Origin: Hanstruepera flava
Lineage (GTDB): Bacteria; Bacteroidota; Bacteroidia; Flavobacteriales; Flavobacteriaceae
Length of the DNA stretch: 64,000 nt
NCBI RefSeq assembly: GCF_023634025.1
Contig: NZ_JALJCW010000006.1
Location: 1-64,000 of the forward strand
Direction: 5' to 3'
Part shown: positions 44,960-52,841 of the stretch, piece after piece
How the letters are laid out: each line of letters starts with the position of its first letter
How positions within the stretch are numbered: the first letter of the stretch is position 1
Notes under the pieces: generated by a model
The model's input: only the letters and a program-made list of their open reading frames with translations
Database searches by the model: none
Told to the model about the DNA's origin: nothing
Program-made: the position numbers and the translations under genes

Positions 44960-47353
44960 CTATTCTTCAAATCGTTCCAAACCTTTAATCAACCATTCGT
45001 AGTATTCATCTGCATCAGGTGTGTAAGCTGTTGTACGGTTTAATAATTCCATGTCATGGTTAAGAAGCACATAATATGGTTGCGAGTTGTTCTTAAAATT
45101 TAAAGTTTGCAAGGTTGCCCACTTGTCTCCAATAGTTTTTATACTTTTTAAAGTTCCATTGGCTTTCTTAAACTTAAACTGTTCGTCTTCAGGCAACAAT
45201 TTTCTGTCATCTACATATAATGAGATGATTATGTAGTCTTCATTTAAAATATCGTACACTCTATCTTGACTCCAGACCTGCTCTTCCATTTTACGACAAT
45301 TCACACAGGCCCAACCTGTAAAATCTAACATAATAGGCTTGTTTTCTGCTTTGGCTGCTTCGATACCCGATTCTAAATCCTTGTAGCAATTTAATCCTAA
45401 AGGACATTCTGATTCCTTTTCGTAAAGACTATAGAACATTGGTGGTGGAAAACCACTCAACAACTCTAAATTAGCATATTTGGTGTTTGTTAGACCTGGT
45501 AATAAATACACCACAAAGGCAAATACCAAAACTATAAAACTCCATTTACTAAAACTTATTTTCTGGAAAGGACCATCGTGTGGAAATCTAATCTTCCCTA
45601 ACAAATACAGTAATAAGCCAATTCCTATAATAATCCACAGACCAATAAACACTTCACGTTTCAATAATCCCCAATGCTCTACTAAATCGGCATTAGATAG
45701 GAATTTTAAGGCCAATGCTAATTCAATAAATCCTAAAACTACTTTTACGGTATTTAACCATCCTCCCGATTTTGGTAACGAATTCAACCATTTTGGAAAC
45801 ATAGCAAACAAAGTAAAAGGTAAAGCCAAAGCAAGTCCAAATCCACTCATACCAAGTGTTAGTTGCGTTGCGCCACCATCGCTGGACAATGAGCTTCCTA
45901 AAAGTGTTCCCAGTATTGGACCCGTACACGAAAACGAGACAATTGCCAAGGTTAAAGCCATAAAAAAGACACCAATCCAACCACCAATTTTATTAGCTTT
46001 CGAATCCAGTGCATTACTCCATGATGCTGGTAAGGTTAGCTCGTAATACCCAAAGAACGAAAAAGCAAAAGCAATGAAAATTACAAAGAAAATAATGTTT
46101 AGGGTAACATTTGTAGATACGTTGTTTAGAATTTCAGGGTCTAAAGAATCTAACACATGAAATGGCAAACTCAATAAAAAGTAAATTAGAAAAATAAAGA
46201 ATCCATAAAGCATGGCATTTGCCAATCCCTTTTTACCGTCACCCGAACTTTTAGTAAAAAATGATACCGTAAGCGGAATCATAGGAAACACACAAGGTGT
46301 TAACAAGGCAATTAAACCGCCTAAAAAGCCTAACAGAAAAATCATAAAGTTACTTTTTTCCTTAACTTCTTCGGCTTCAAAATTATCCCAACCCGTTACA
46401 TTTAAGTTTAGGGCTTCAGAAAGCGCTTGACTTTTTTCATCAACAACAACGTCTGTTTTCAAGGTGCTTAAACTACCATCTATTGGCGTATAAAACGTTA
46501 CGGTATTTGGAGGCAAACACCTGGAATCATCACAAACCATAAAAAACACTTCAGCTGGAATGGTTTTTAAATCCGTGTCGGTTAATTTGATTTTTTGAAC
46601 AAACCTAGCTTCATTGGAAAAGTACTTGATATTCATATCAAACACAGGGTCGAATATAGCCTTTGTTTCTGGTTCGGTTGTTTTCCCTATTACAGTATAA
46701 CCAACTTTTTCGTTGAAACTAAACGCTGTTGCTATAGGTCCATCTTCACGTTCTAAATATTGTGAATACAAGTGCCAACCTGGCTCAATACTTGCAATAT
46801 ACTCCACTTCGTATTCGTCGTCTGATAATTTCTTGGCTTTTGAAGTCCACGTAACAGGCTCAAATATTTGCGAATCTTTATTTGAATTATCTTGGACAGC
46901 ATTTGGCAATTGAATATTAAAAATCTGACTATCAAAAATACATTGTTTATCATCGCATGCTTGAAAATCAACTTCACTAGTAATAGTTGATAATTCAGGA
47001 TTTAGCACTTCAATTTTTTGAGTAAACGTAGCCGAATAATCAAAAAAGGTTAAATCCATTTCAAAAACCTTATCAAACTTGGTAATACTCTCACTTTCTT
47101 CTGCCTCTCCTACAAGTTTAAAATCTTTTCCTAAAACATCTTCATCGTATGTAAACTCGGTTGGAATTGCGCCTCCTTCTGGCAAGTGCTGCGAATATAA
47201 ATGCCAATGGTCATCAATAATAGCACTATATACTATGTTGTATTCGGTATCGGATATTTTTTCAGCTTCGGCTGTCCATTTTACAGGCTGCAGTTGTGCT
47301 GAAAGTGAATTGAAAAATAAAAAAGCGACACATAAGGTAATTAAATGCTTCAT
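44960..47353 (-). CDS. dsbD: Thiol:disulfide interchange protein DsbD, with duplicated N-terminal domain
   Basis: 797 residues, longer than the usual 560-690. The signal peptide is followed by two tandem copies of the periplasmic DsbD alpha domain. Copy 1 (about 20-150) has DDHWHLYSQHLPEGG and FQACDDKQC; copy 2 (about 165-290) has PGWHLYSQYLEREDG and MVCDDSRC. Then come eight or so membrane helices with the redox cysteines in LLTPCVFPMIPLTV and VSFSCTGPILG, and a C-terminal thioredoxin-like domain with FTGWACVNCRKME. It moves reducing power from cytoplasmic thioredoxin to periplasmic thiols, for example for cytochrome c maturation. The start overlaps tilS by 4 bases. Confidence 0.93.
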   Translation of the reverse strand: MKHLITLCVAFLFFNSLSAQLQPVKWTAEAEKISDTEYNIVYSAIIDDHWHLYSQHLPEGGAIPTEFTYDEDVLGKDFKLVGEAEESESITKFDKVFEMDLTFFDYSATFTQKIEVLNPELSTITSEVDFQACDDKQCIFDSQIFNIQLPNAVQDNSNKDSQIFEPVTWTSKAKKLSDDEYEVEYIASIEPGWHLYSQYLEREDGPIATAFSFNEKVGYTVIGKTTEPETKAIFDPVFDMNIKYFSNEARFVQKIKLTDTDLKTIPAEVFFMVCDDSRCLPPNTVTFYTPIDGSLSTLKTDVVVDEKSQALSEALNLNVTGWDNFEAEEVKEKSNFMIFLLGFLGGLIALLTPCVFPMIPLTVSFFTKSSGDGKKGLANAMLYGFFIFLIYFLLSLPFHVLDSLDPEILNNVSTNVTLNIIFFVIFIAFAFSFFGYYELTLPASWSNALDSKANKIGGWIGVFFMALTLAIVSFSCTGPILGTLLGSSLSSDGGATQLTLGMSGFGLALALPFTLFAMFPKWLNSLPKSGGWLNTVKVVLGFIELALALKFLSNADLVEHWGLLKREVFIGLWIIIGIGLLLYLLGKIRFPHDGPFQKISFSKWSFIVLVFAFVVYLLPGLTNTKYANLELLSGFPPPMFYSLYEKESECPLGLNCYKDLESGIEAAKAENKPIMLDFTGWACVNCRKMEEQVWSQDRVYDILNEDYIIISLYVDDRKLLPEDEQFKFKKANGTLKSIKTIGDKWATLQTLNFKNNSQPYYVLLNHDMELLNRTTAYTPDADEYYEWLIKGLERFEE

Positions 47354-48672
47354 TGGGTTAGTTCTATTTTTAATATCGTTTTTGTATTGTTAGTTAGTTT
47401 AAATCTGTTATCCATGCGGCTATTTAGAATCCAAATAATTTCATCGTTATTTGAAACTAACAGCAAAGCCTCTTCTTTTTCTGGCAACGACCATTTTTCA
47501 TCCTTGAAAAACTTACTTAACTTCTTTTTCCCTGTCATTCCAAATGGGTAAAAATAGTCGCCTTTTTTCCATTTTCTTACTGTTAACGGATATTTTAACA
47601 AATCTTTATCAACAAAAATTGCAGAAGAATTCATTGAATTCTCGACGTCCACCTCTTGAAGTGATAACTTGCCCAAACTTGTTAAAACTAATACATCGTT
47701 ATTTGAAACCAAAATAGGCTTAAAAAACTCATCAGCATTTAAAGGCGTTAATATTAAGCATTGTCTATCCTTAATTAATCTGTATAATTCTGATTTCACA
47801 AATTTACCAGATTGTGCATCGAGTAAATTATAAACATCATCCCACTCGGTAAAACCAAAATCTTTTAGCAATTCATAGAGATAGGCTTTCGGTTCAGAAA
47901 ACTTTTTGATTTTTTTAATATCCAATACAATATGCTCACCATCAATTGTAACTACTTTTTTTTGAAATCGCAAAATAGCATCTTCTAATATCGTTTTTGA
48001 ATCTTGAAGATGGTTTTGGGTTTTATTAAAATTTTGGAGCAACTTTGGATTTAATTCCTTTAAAACTGGAATAACATCGTGCCGCAATTTATTCCGCAAA
48101 TATTTAGTTGAAGCATTACTACTATCCTCTCGCCATTTTATTTTATGCTGTTGTGCGTAATGTAAAATATCATCTCGCGAAAATGGCATTAATGGCCGAG
48201 CAATACTATCATTGAGTTCAGGAATTCCTACTAATCCATCCAAACCCGTCCCACGTGATAAATTAATAAGGAAGGTTTCCAGATTATCATCGGCATGGTG
48301 TGCTGTAAGAATATAGTCGTAATGCAATTGCTCGGCTAATTCAGTAAACCATTTGTAGCGCAATTCACGTGCAGCCATTTGAATAGATAACTTACGATCT
48401 TTAGCATAGCTTTCCGTATCAAAACTTTCAACAAAAACTTCTACATCCAAATTTTCAGCTAAATTCAAAACAAATTCTTCATCAGCGTCACTTTCAGCTC
48501 CCCTTAAGTTAAAATTACAATGGGCCAAACTGATTTTCAGCTTCAACTGATGACATAAATGTGTAAGCCCCACACTATCCAGTCCGCCAGAAATAGCTAT
48601 TAGAAGTTTTCCTTTTTTTAGAAATGGAAAATTACTTTCTATATGTTCAGTAAACCGATTAAACATGCTCAA
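47350..48672 (-). CDS. tilS: tRNA(Ile)-lysidine synthase
   Basis: 440 residues. Modifies C34 of the tRNA-Ile CAU anticodon to lysidine, an essential decoding step. The PP-loop ATP pyrophosphatase motif AISGGLDSVGLTHLC is at residues about 27-41, then HCNFNLRGAESDADE, LTAHHADDNLETFLINLSRGTGL and a RPLM block. The C-terminal TilS_C domain contains KWKKGDYFYPFGMTGKKKLSKFF. Second gene of the pabB operon, overlapping dsbD by 4 bases. Confidence 0.95.
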   Translation of the reverse strand: MSMFNRFTEHIESNFPFLKKGKLLIAISGGLDSVGLTHLCHQLKLKISLAHCNFNLRGAESDADEEFVLNLAENLDVEVFVESFDTESYAKDRKLSIQMAARELRYKWFTELAEQLHYDYILTAHHADDNLETFLINLSRGTGLDGLVGIPELNDSIARPLMPFSRDDILHYAQQHKIKWREDSSNASTKYLRNKLRHDVIPVLKELNPKLLQNFNKTQNHLQDSKTILEDAILRFQKKVVTIDGEHIVLDIKKIKKFSEPKAYLYELLKDFGFTEWDDVYNLLDAQSGKFVKSELYRLIKDRQCLILTPLNADEFFKPILVSNNDVLVLTSLGKLSLQEVDVENSMNSSAIFVDKDLLKYPLTVRKWKKGDYFYPFGMTGKKKLSKFFKDEKWSLPEKEEALLLVSNNDEIIWILNSRMDNRFKLTNNTKTILKIELTQ

Positions 48673-48681
48673 AAATAAGCT

Positions 48682-49971
48682 TTAATTTTCTAAAACCTCT
48701 CTCATAGCTCTTGCTTTCACTAAACACTCTTCGTATTCGCTTAATATATCACTTTTAGCTGTAATTGCTCCTCCAACAGAATAACTAACATATTTGTTGG
48801 TATCGTTATAGAGTATACTTCTTATAACTACATTAAAATCAAAATCACCTTGGGGCGAAAAATAACCCATTGCTCCCGAGTATAACCCACGTTTCGTTTC
48901 TTCAAGCTCTTCAATAATTTTCATAGCTGAAACTTTAGGTGCGCCTGTCATACTACCCATAGGGAATGTAGTTTTTAAAACATCAACAGGGTGCGTTTTA
49001 CTATCAATTTCAGAAGTTATGGTAGAAATCATCTGATGGACTTGCTTAAACGTGTACACCTTGCACAACTCACTTACTTGAACACTTCCTTTTAATGCTG
49101 TTTTTGATAAATCGTTTCGTACCAAATCTACAATCATAATATTTTCTGAACGTTCCTTTTCATCTTGAAACAATACCGCTTTAAGCTTATTGTCCTCTTC
49201 TAAATTATCCGAACGCTTTGCCGTGCCCTTTATAGGTTGCGATATTATACTATTTCCTGTTTTTTTTAAATACCGTTCTGGTGAAGCTGACAAAGCATAT
49301 TTATCATCCAGTTTTAAAAAGGTGGCAAAAGGAGGTTTTGAAATGTTATTAAGTTTCAAATACGTGTCTAGTGGATTAATTTGTGTGTCTTCCGCATAAA
49401 ACTCTTGACAAAAATTAGCCTCATAAATATCACCTCGATGAATATGTTCCAACATCGTGTTCAACTTCTTAAAATACTCATCACGATGCATCCGCAGTTT
49501 TATTTTTACTGAACTTTTTTCATCATGAACACTAGCATTAAAATTTGTAATAGTTTTAAAATCTGTTTCTATTTCATCAGCTACCACATTCAGGTAAGAC
49601 ATGGTTATTTTGTTATCCTTAATTAAAAATAGTTTTTGTGGTTGAAAAAAAAACAAATCTGGGAACTGTAATCCATCAAAATTATTAGACTCCAGATTTT
49701 CAGTAGCGTTTTTTAAATCGTACGTTAAGTAGCCAAAAATCCAATCGGTTGTAGCACTTTGATAGTCTTTTAACTTTTCAAAAGTCTCCACATAATCGGT
49801 TTGAATACTGGTAAAGGCATCTACCGCCAAAATAGCATCGAAGCTAGAATATTTTTGCTCGTAATGGTTAGAATCCATCCAGACAACTTCCCGAAATTGT
49901 TGACTCCATTGCAAAACTTGAATCTTGAATGCTTCAAGATTTTCAACCTGATATGTTTGGCTTTTTCTCAC
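48682..49971 (-). CDS. pabB: Aminodeoxychorismate synthase component I
   Basis: 429 residues, chorismate-binding family. Makes 4-amino-4-deoxychorismate for folate. Conserved blocks: HIHRGDIYEANFCQEFYAED, ALSASPERYLK, ISQPIKGTAKRSDN, NIMIVDLVRNDLSKTALKGS, PMGSMTGAPKVSAMKIIEELE and GAMGYFSPQGDFDFNVVIRS. It is PabB rather than TrpE on overall pattern (short N-terminus, PIKGT block). First gene of a five-gene operon, divergent from the DEAD-box helicase gene with 83 bases between the starts. Confidence 0.9.
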   Translation of the reverse strand: MRKSQTYQVENLEAFKIQVLQWSQQFREVVWMDSNHYEQKYSSFDAILAVDAFTSIQTDYVETFEKLKDYQSATTDWIFGYLTYDLKNATENLESNNFDGLQFPDLFFFQPQKLFLIKDNKITMSYLNVVADEIETDFKTITNFNASVHDEKSSVKIKLRMHRDEYFKKLNTMLEHIHRGDIYEANFCQEFYAEDTQINPLDTYLKLNNISKPPFATFLKLDDKYALSASPERYLKKTGNSIISQPIKGTAKRSDNLEEDNKLKAVLFQDEKERSENIMIVDLVRNDLSKTALKGSVQVSELCKVYTFKQVHQMISTITSEIDSKTHPVDVLKTTFPMGSMTGAPKVSAMKIIEELEETKRGLYSGAMGYFSPQGDFDFNVVIRSILYNDTNKYVSYSVGGAITAKSDILSEYEECLVKARAMREVLEN

Positions 49972-50042
49972 TAATTATTGTTCATCACAAATTACTGAAT
50001 AATTGTAGGCATTAACAAGCCTAAAACTCTATTATAAAAAAT

Positions 50043-50050
50043 TACCTTTG
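50043..50050 (+). promoter_or_regulatory. -7 box just before the helicase ATG
   Basis: TACCTTTG, an exact TAnnTTTG match ending 4 bases before the ATG at 50055. Transcription should begin at or within a few bases of the start codon, so the mRNA is probably leaderless. The -33 element is weak. Confidence 0.5.
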
Positions 50051-50054
50051 CACT

Positions 50055-51419
50055 ATGGAACAGAAAACTACTTTTCACGATTTAAAATTAAACACACCAT
50101 TATACAATGCGTTGGATGATTTAGGTTTTGTAACACCTACTCCTATTCAAGAACAAGCATTTAATGTGGTGGCGTCTGGAAAAGATGTTGTTGGTATAGC
50201 ACAAACCGGAACTGGAAAGACCTTTGCCTATATGCTGCCTATACTTCGAAATTTAAAATTTTCAAAGCAAGACAATCCGCGTGTTTTGGTATTGGTTCCA
50301 ACACGAGAGTTGGTTGTTCAAGTTGTTGAAGAAATTGAAAAACTAGCTAAATATATTAATGTTCGTGTCTTGGGTGTTTATGGAGGTGTTAACATCAACA
50401 CCCAAAAGCAAGCAGTTGCCCAAGGTTTGGATATTATTGTTGCAACACCTGGACGTTTATATGATTTAGCTGTAAGTCGCGTATTACAACTAAAGTCTAT
50501 TCAGAAATTAGTGATTGATGAAGTTGATGTTATGCTAGATTTAGGTTTTAGACACCAGCTCATCAATATTTTTGATATTCTACCAGAGCGAAGGCAGAAC
50601 ATCATGTTTTCGGCAACCATGACTGAAGATGTTGATGATTTAATTACCGATTTTTTTATTGCTCCAGAACGGGTTTCTATTGCAGTTTCTGGAACACCTT
50701 TAGAGAATATTGCTCAAACTAAATATACCGTTCCTAATTTTTACACCAAGCTTAATTTATTGGTTCATTTACTGAAAGATAACGAGACTTATAATAAAGT
50801 TTTGGTGTTTGTAGCCTATAAAAAAATGGCTGACCGTTTATTTGATGCGCTTGAAGAACAGTTTCACAATGAAACCTGTGTAATACACTCCAACAAAACG
50901 CAAAACTATCGTTTACGCAGCATAGAGCAATTTCAGGAAGGCGAGCATCGCATCTTGGTAGCAACCGATGTTATGGCACGTGGTTTGGATATTGACAACA
51001 TCTCGCATGTTATTAATTTTGATACGCCAAACTTCCCAGAAAACTATATGCACAGAATTGGTAGAACGGGTCGTGCCGAAAGAAAAGGTAACGCTCTGTT
51101 ATTCCATACCGAAAAGGAAACTGAAGCTGTAGAGCGTATTGAGTCGTTGATGAACATGACTATTCCAGAAATTCCTTTTCCTGATGAAGTTACTATTTCA
51201 ACCGAATTGATTGAAGAAGAACGGCCTCAAATAAAGGAACGCAACAATCCGTTAAAACGAAAGCTTGACGACGAAGTTGGTCCAGCCTTTCATGAAAAGA
51301 AGGATAAAAATAAAAAGGTTAATCTAGGTGGCTCATACAAACGAGAAATTGCCAAAAAGTATAAAAAGCCTAAAACTAGAGGTGATAAGAATTATAATAA
51401 ACGGAATAAAAGAAAATAA
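50055..51419 (+). CDS. DEAD-box RNA helicase (DEVD variant)
   Basis: 454 residues. ATP-dependent RNA helicase with both RecA-like domains: Q motif FVTPTPIQEQAF, motif I AQTGTGKTFAYMLP, PTRELVVQV, TPGRL, motif II VIDEVDVMLDLGF (DEVD instead of DEAD), motif III SAT, motif V VATDVMARGLDIDN and motif VI HRIGRTGRAERKG. The C-terminal tail from about 395 is very basic (KKYKKPKTRGDKNYNKRNK), as in RhlE/CsdA-like proteins that bind rRNA. Likely roles are ribosome assembly or RNA turnover. Monocistronic; the short repeats begin right after its stop. Confidence 0.93.
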   Translation: MEQKTTFHDLKLNTPLYNALDDLGFVTPTPIQEQAFNVVASGKDVVGIAQTGTGKTFAYMLPILRNLKFSKQDNPRVLVLVPTRELVVQVVEEIEKLAKYINVRVLGVYGGVNINTQKQAVAQGLDIIVATPGRLYDLAVSRVLQLKSIQKLVIDEVDVMLDLGFRHQLINIFDILPERRQNIMFSATMTEDVDDLITDFFIAPERVSIAVSGTPLENIAQTKYTVPNFYTKLNLLVHLLKDNETYNKVLVFVAYKKMADRLFDALEEQFHNETCVIHSNKTQNYRLRSIEQFQEGEHRILVATDVMARGLDIDNISHVINFDTPNFPENYMHRIGRTGRAERKGNALLFHTEKETEAVERIESLMNMTIPEIPFPDEVTISTELIEEERPQIKERNNPLKRKLDDEVGPAFHEKKDKNKKVNLGGSYKREIAKKYKKPKTRGDKNYNKRNKRK

Positions 51420-51426
51420 TACTGCT

Positions 51427-51640
51427 GTCATTCCTACGAAGTCAATAACACTCAAGGTTTTGTCATTCCTGCGTAGGCAGGAATCCAGAGATTTAACAGA
51501 GTTAATCAACAAATATTAGGCACTCAACAACACTAACCTCATGTCATTCTTGTGAAGACAACAAGACATTACTTTGTCATTCCTACTTTTCGACTTACGC
51601 TCAGGATAAATTCCAGCAGGAATCCATTTTCAGAAAATTA
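51427..51640. repeat. Cluster of REP-like repeats, several decayed copies
   Basis: Repeats of the family starting GTCATTCCT or GTCATTCTT occur at about 51427, 51462 (intact), 51542 and 51575. A TTTCGACTTACGCTCAGG core lies at 51588-51605, and CAGCAGGAATCC at 51614-51625. Only the copy at 51462 is a clean palindrome. No gene is seen in this 234-base stretch between the helicase and the GIY-YIG gene. Confidence 0.75.
51462..51486 (+). repeat. Left inverted repeat of the GIY-YIG unit
   Basis: 25 bases whose core is a hairpin: ATTCCTGC (51465-51472), loop GTAG, GCAGGAAT (51477-51484). It is the exact reverse complement of 51976-52000 on the other side of the nuclease gene. Confidence 0.9.
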
Positions 51641-51653
51641 CTAATTTAGAAGA

Positions 51654-51965
51654 ATGCATAAAAACATTCACCAATACTACCTATATATACTTTCAAACAA
51701 ATACAAAGGCACAATATACATTGGCGTTACAAATGATTTAGAGCGACGTGTGTTTGAGCACAAAAACAAACTAGTAGAAGGTTTTACCAAAAAATATGGA
51801 TTAAACAAATTGATGTATTTTGAGTCCTTTCAATATGTTAACGACGCCATTAAACGTGAAAAGAATATGAAAAAATGGAAGCGCCAATGGAAAATAAATT
51901 TAATTGAAGTAGATAATCCTGATTGGGATGATTTATCAAAAGATTGGTCTTATTTAATTGATTGA
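51654..51965 (+). CDS. Single-domain GIY-YIG nuclease
   Basis: 103 residues, the length of the stand-alone GIY-YIG (UPF0213/YhbQ-like) proteins. The motif is visible as YYLYILSNKYKGTIYIGVTNDLERRVFEHKN split over residues 7-37: YLYIL, then TIYIGVT, the catalytic Arg in LERRV and a following His. The metal-binding Glu is likely in YFESF or AIKREKNMKKWKR. Such proteins cut DNA, but few have been tested. The start codon has an AT-rich leader containing a decayed repeat. The gene stands between inverted palindromic repeats, with the right one 11 bases past the stop. Confidence 0.9.
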   Translation: MHKNIHQYYLYILSNKYKGTIYIGVTNDLERRVFEHKNKLVEGFTKKYGLNKLMYFESFQYVNDAIKREKNMKKWKRQWKINLIEVDNPDWDDLSKDWSYLID

Positions 51966-51975
51966 TATAAAAACT

Positions 51976-52000
51976 GGATTCCTGCCTACGCAGGAATGAC
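51976..52000 (-). repeat. Right inverted repeat of the GIY-YIG unit
   Basis: 25 bases, exact reverse complement of 51462-51486. Hairpin arms ATTCCTGC (51978-51985) and GCAGGAAT (51990-51997), loop CTAC. It could also act as a weak terminator for the nuclease gene. Confidence 0.9.
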
Positions 52001-52016
52001 AATAAGCGGAATAAAC

Positions 52017-52076
52017 GCAAGTGATTTTTTGGTTTTGTTTATCGGTTCGTGTTTGAGCAGTAACGGAATCACTTGC
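52017..52076. repeat. Inverted repeat in the gene-free region after the GIY-YIG unit
   Basis: Ten-base perfect inverted repeat GCAAGTGATT (52017-52026) / AATCACTTGC (52067-52076) with a 40-base spacer. A second small pair ATCGG / CCGAT follows further right. It lies 3' of the SnoaL-like gene on the minus strand. Function unknown. Confidence 0.5.
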
Positions 52077-52170
52077 ACATCGGCATATTACAGGGCCTTA
52101 TATAAAAGCAAAATCGGTTTACATCTGAACGTAATCCGATATTGTTTGTGCACATTAATATGGGTAGTTT

Positions 52171-52755
52171 TTACTGTTTTTGAATCACTTTTAATTTTCG
52201 TTTCATTCTAATGGCTATAAATGTTGGAATTAATGCGATTAACAATCCAATCATTAATCCCTTTAATGTAAATTTCAACGTTTGTGGTGTGTCGATGTCA
52301 TGACGCTGATTCCAAAACTCAACTATTTTACCTTCTTCATTAAACCTCATTACATTAATTATATAAAAAGGTTCTGCGGCAATAAATCTCCCTAGAATTG
52401 TTTTGGTGCTTTCCGTTGTAGCTGTCCAATGTGTAGCAACTAGGTCGCCCTCTGCGACTTGATAATTGATTTGACCTCCAAGTTCTACGTTTTTCCAAAA
52501 GAAATCAGCAATATACTTTTGCTCTATAGCAGGTTCAGTGACACCCTTACGGTCTCCTATGTCATGAACAACATATTCACTTGCCACGTATTTGGCATAT
52601 TTGTCCGTATTATTAGTGAACCAAAGATCCTGATAAAAATTACGAGCAATTCTTTTATTTCTTTCTTCAAGGTTTGTTGTTGAAAGATTGACCTGTTGCG
52701 AATGAGCGGTAATGGGAACTACCAAAACTGCATAAATGATAATTAAATGCTTCAT
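52171..52755 (-). CDS. SnoaL/NTF2-like protein with signal peptide and C-terminal membrane helix
   Basis: 194 residues. Signal peptide MKHLIIIYAVLVVPITAHSQ. The SnoaL-like ester cyclase fold (polyketide cyclase/NTF2 superfamily) is suggested by NKRIARNFYQDLWFTNNTD, YVASEYVVHDIGD, VAEGDLVATHWTATTE and IVEFWNQRHDID. A membrane helix (GLMIGLLIALIPTFIAIRM) plus basic tail closes the chain, so the domain would face the periplasm. No substrate can be named. Upstream on the same strand is an AraC-type regulator (86 bases away) that may control it. Confidence 0.75.
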   Translation of the reverse strand: MKHLIIIYAVLVVPITAHSQQVNLSTTNLEERNKRIARNFYQDLWFTNNTDKYAKYVASEYVVHDIGDRKGVTEPAIEQKYIADFFWKNVELGGQINYQVAEGDLVATHWTATTESTKTILGRFIAAEPFYIINVMRFNEEGKIVEFWNQRHDIDTPQTLKFTLKGLMIGLLIALIPTFIAIRMKRKLKVIQKQ

Positions 52756-52841
52756 GATTTAAAATTTTAATGCAAGCTAAACCATGATAACAAATGAGAT
52801 TTAATGCTAAAAGCCACTTTAATAGTGCTGTCAGCCAAAAA

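Larger units (their letters stand above)
51462..52000 (+). mobile_element. Putative small mobile unit: GIY-YIG nuclease gene between inverted palindromic repeats
   Basis: 539 bases bounded by two perfect 25-base inverted repeats (51462-51486 and 51976-52000), each itself a palindrome, enclosing one complete GIY-YIG nuclease gene. Members of the same repeat family occur elsewhere in the window (7944, 7999, 51588, 59427), always outside or at the edge of genes. The idea that the nuclease spreads these repeats is inference, by analogy with RAYT transposases and REP sequences. No target-site duplication of the whole unit is apparent. Confidence 0.5.

Noticed and set aside
45480-46046. 188-codon plus-strand frame inside dsbD
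   Set aside because: Antisense shadow of the membrane domain of DsbD; composition and context give no support for a second gene.
51328-51519. Plus-strand frame of 63 codons overlapping the helicase end and running through the repeats
   Set aside because: Its second half is the translated repeat (FLRRQES-type), and the first half is the helicase gene in another frame; not a gene.
51427-52000. CRISPR array
   Set aside because: Repeats are palindromic, irregularly spaced, variously decayed and inverted; no spacer pattern and no cas genes.
52001-52170. attC-like integron recombination site
   Set aside because: Inverted repeats are present, but no convincing core sites, integrase or cassette array were seen; left as an unexplained structured region.
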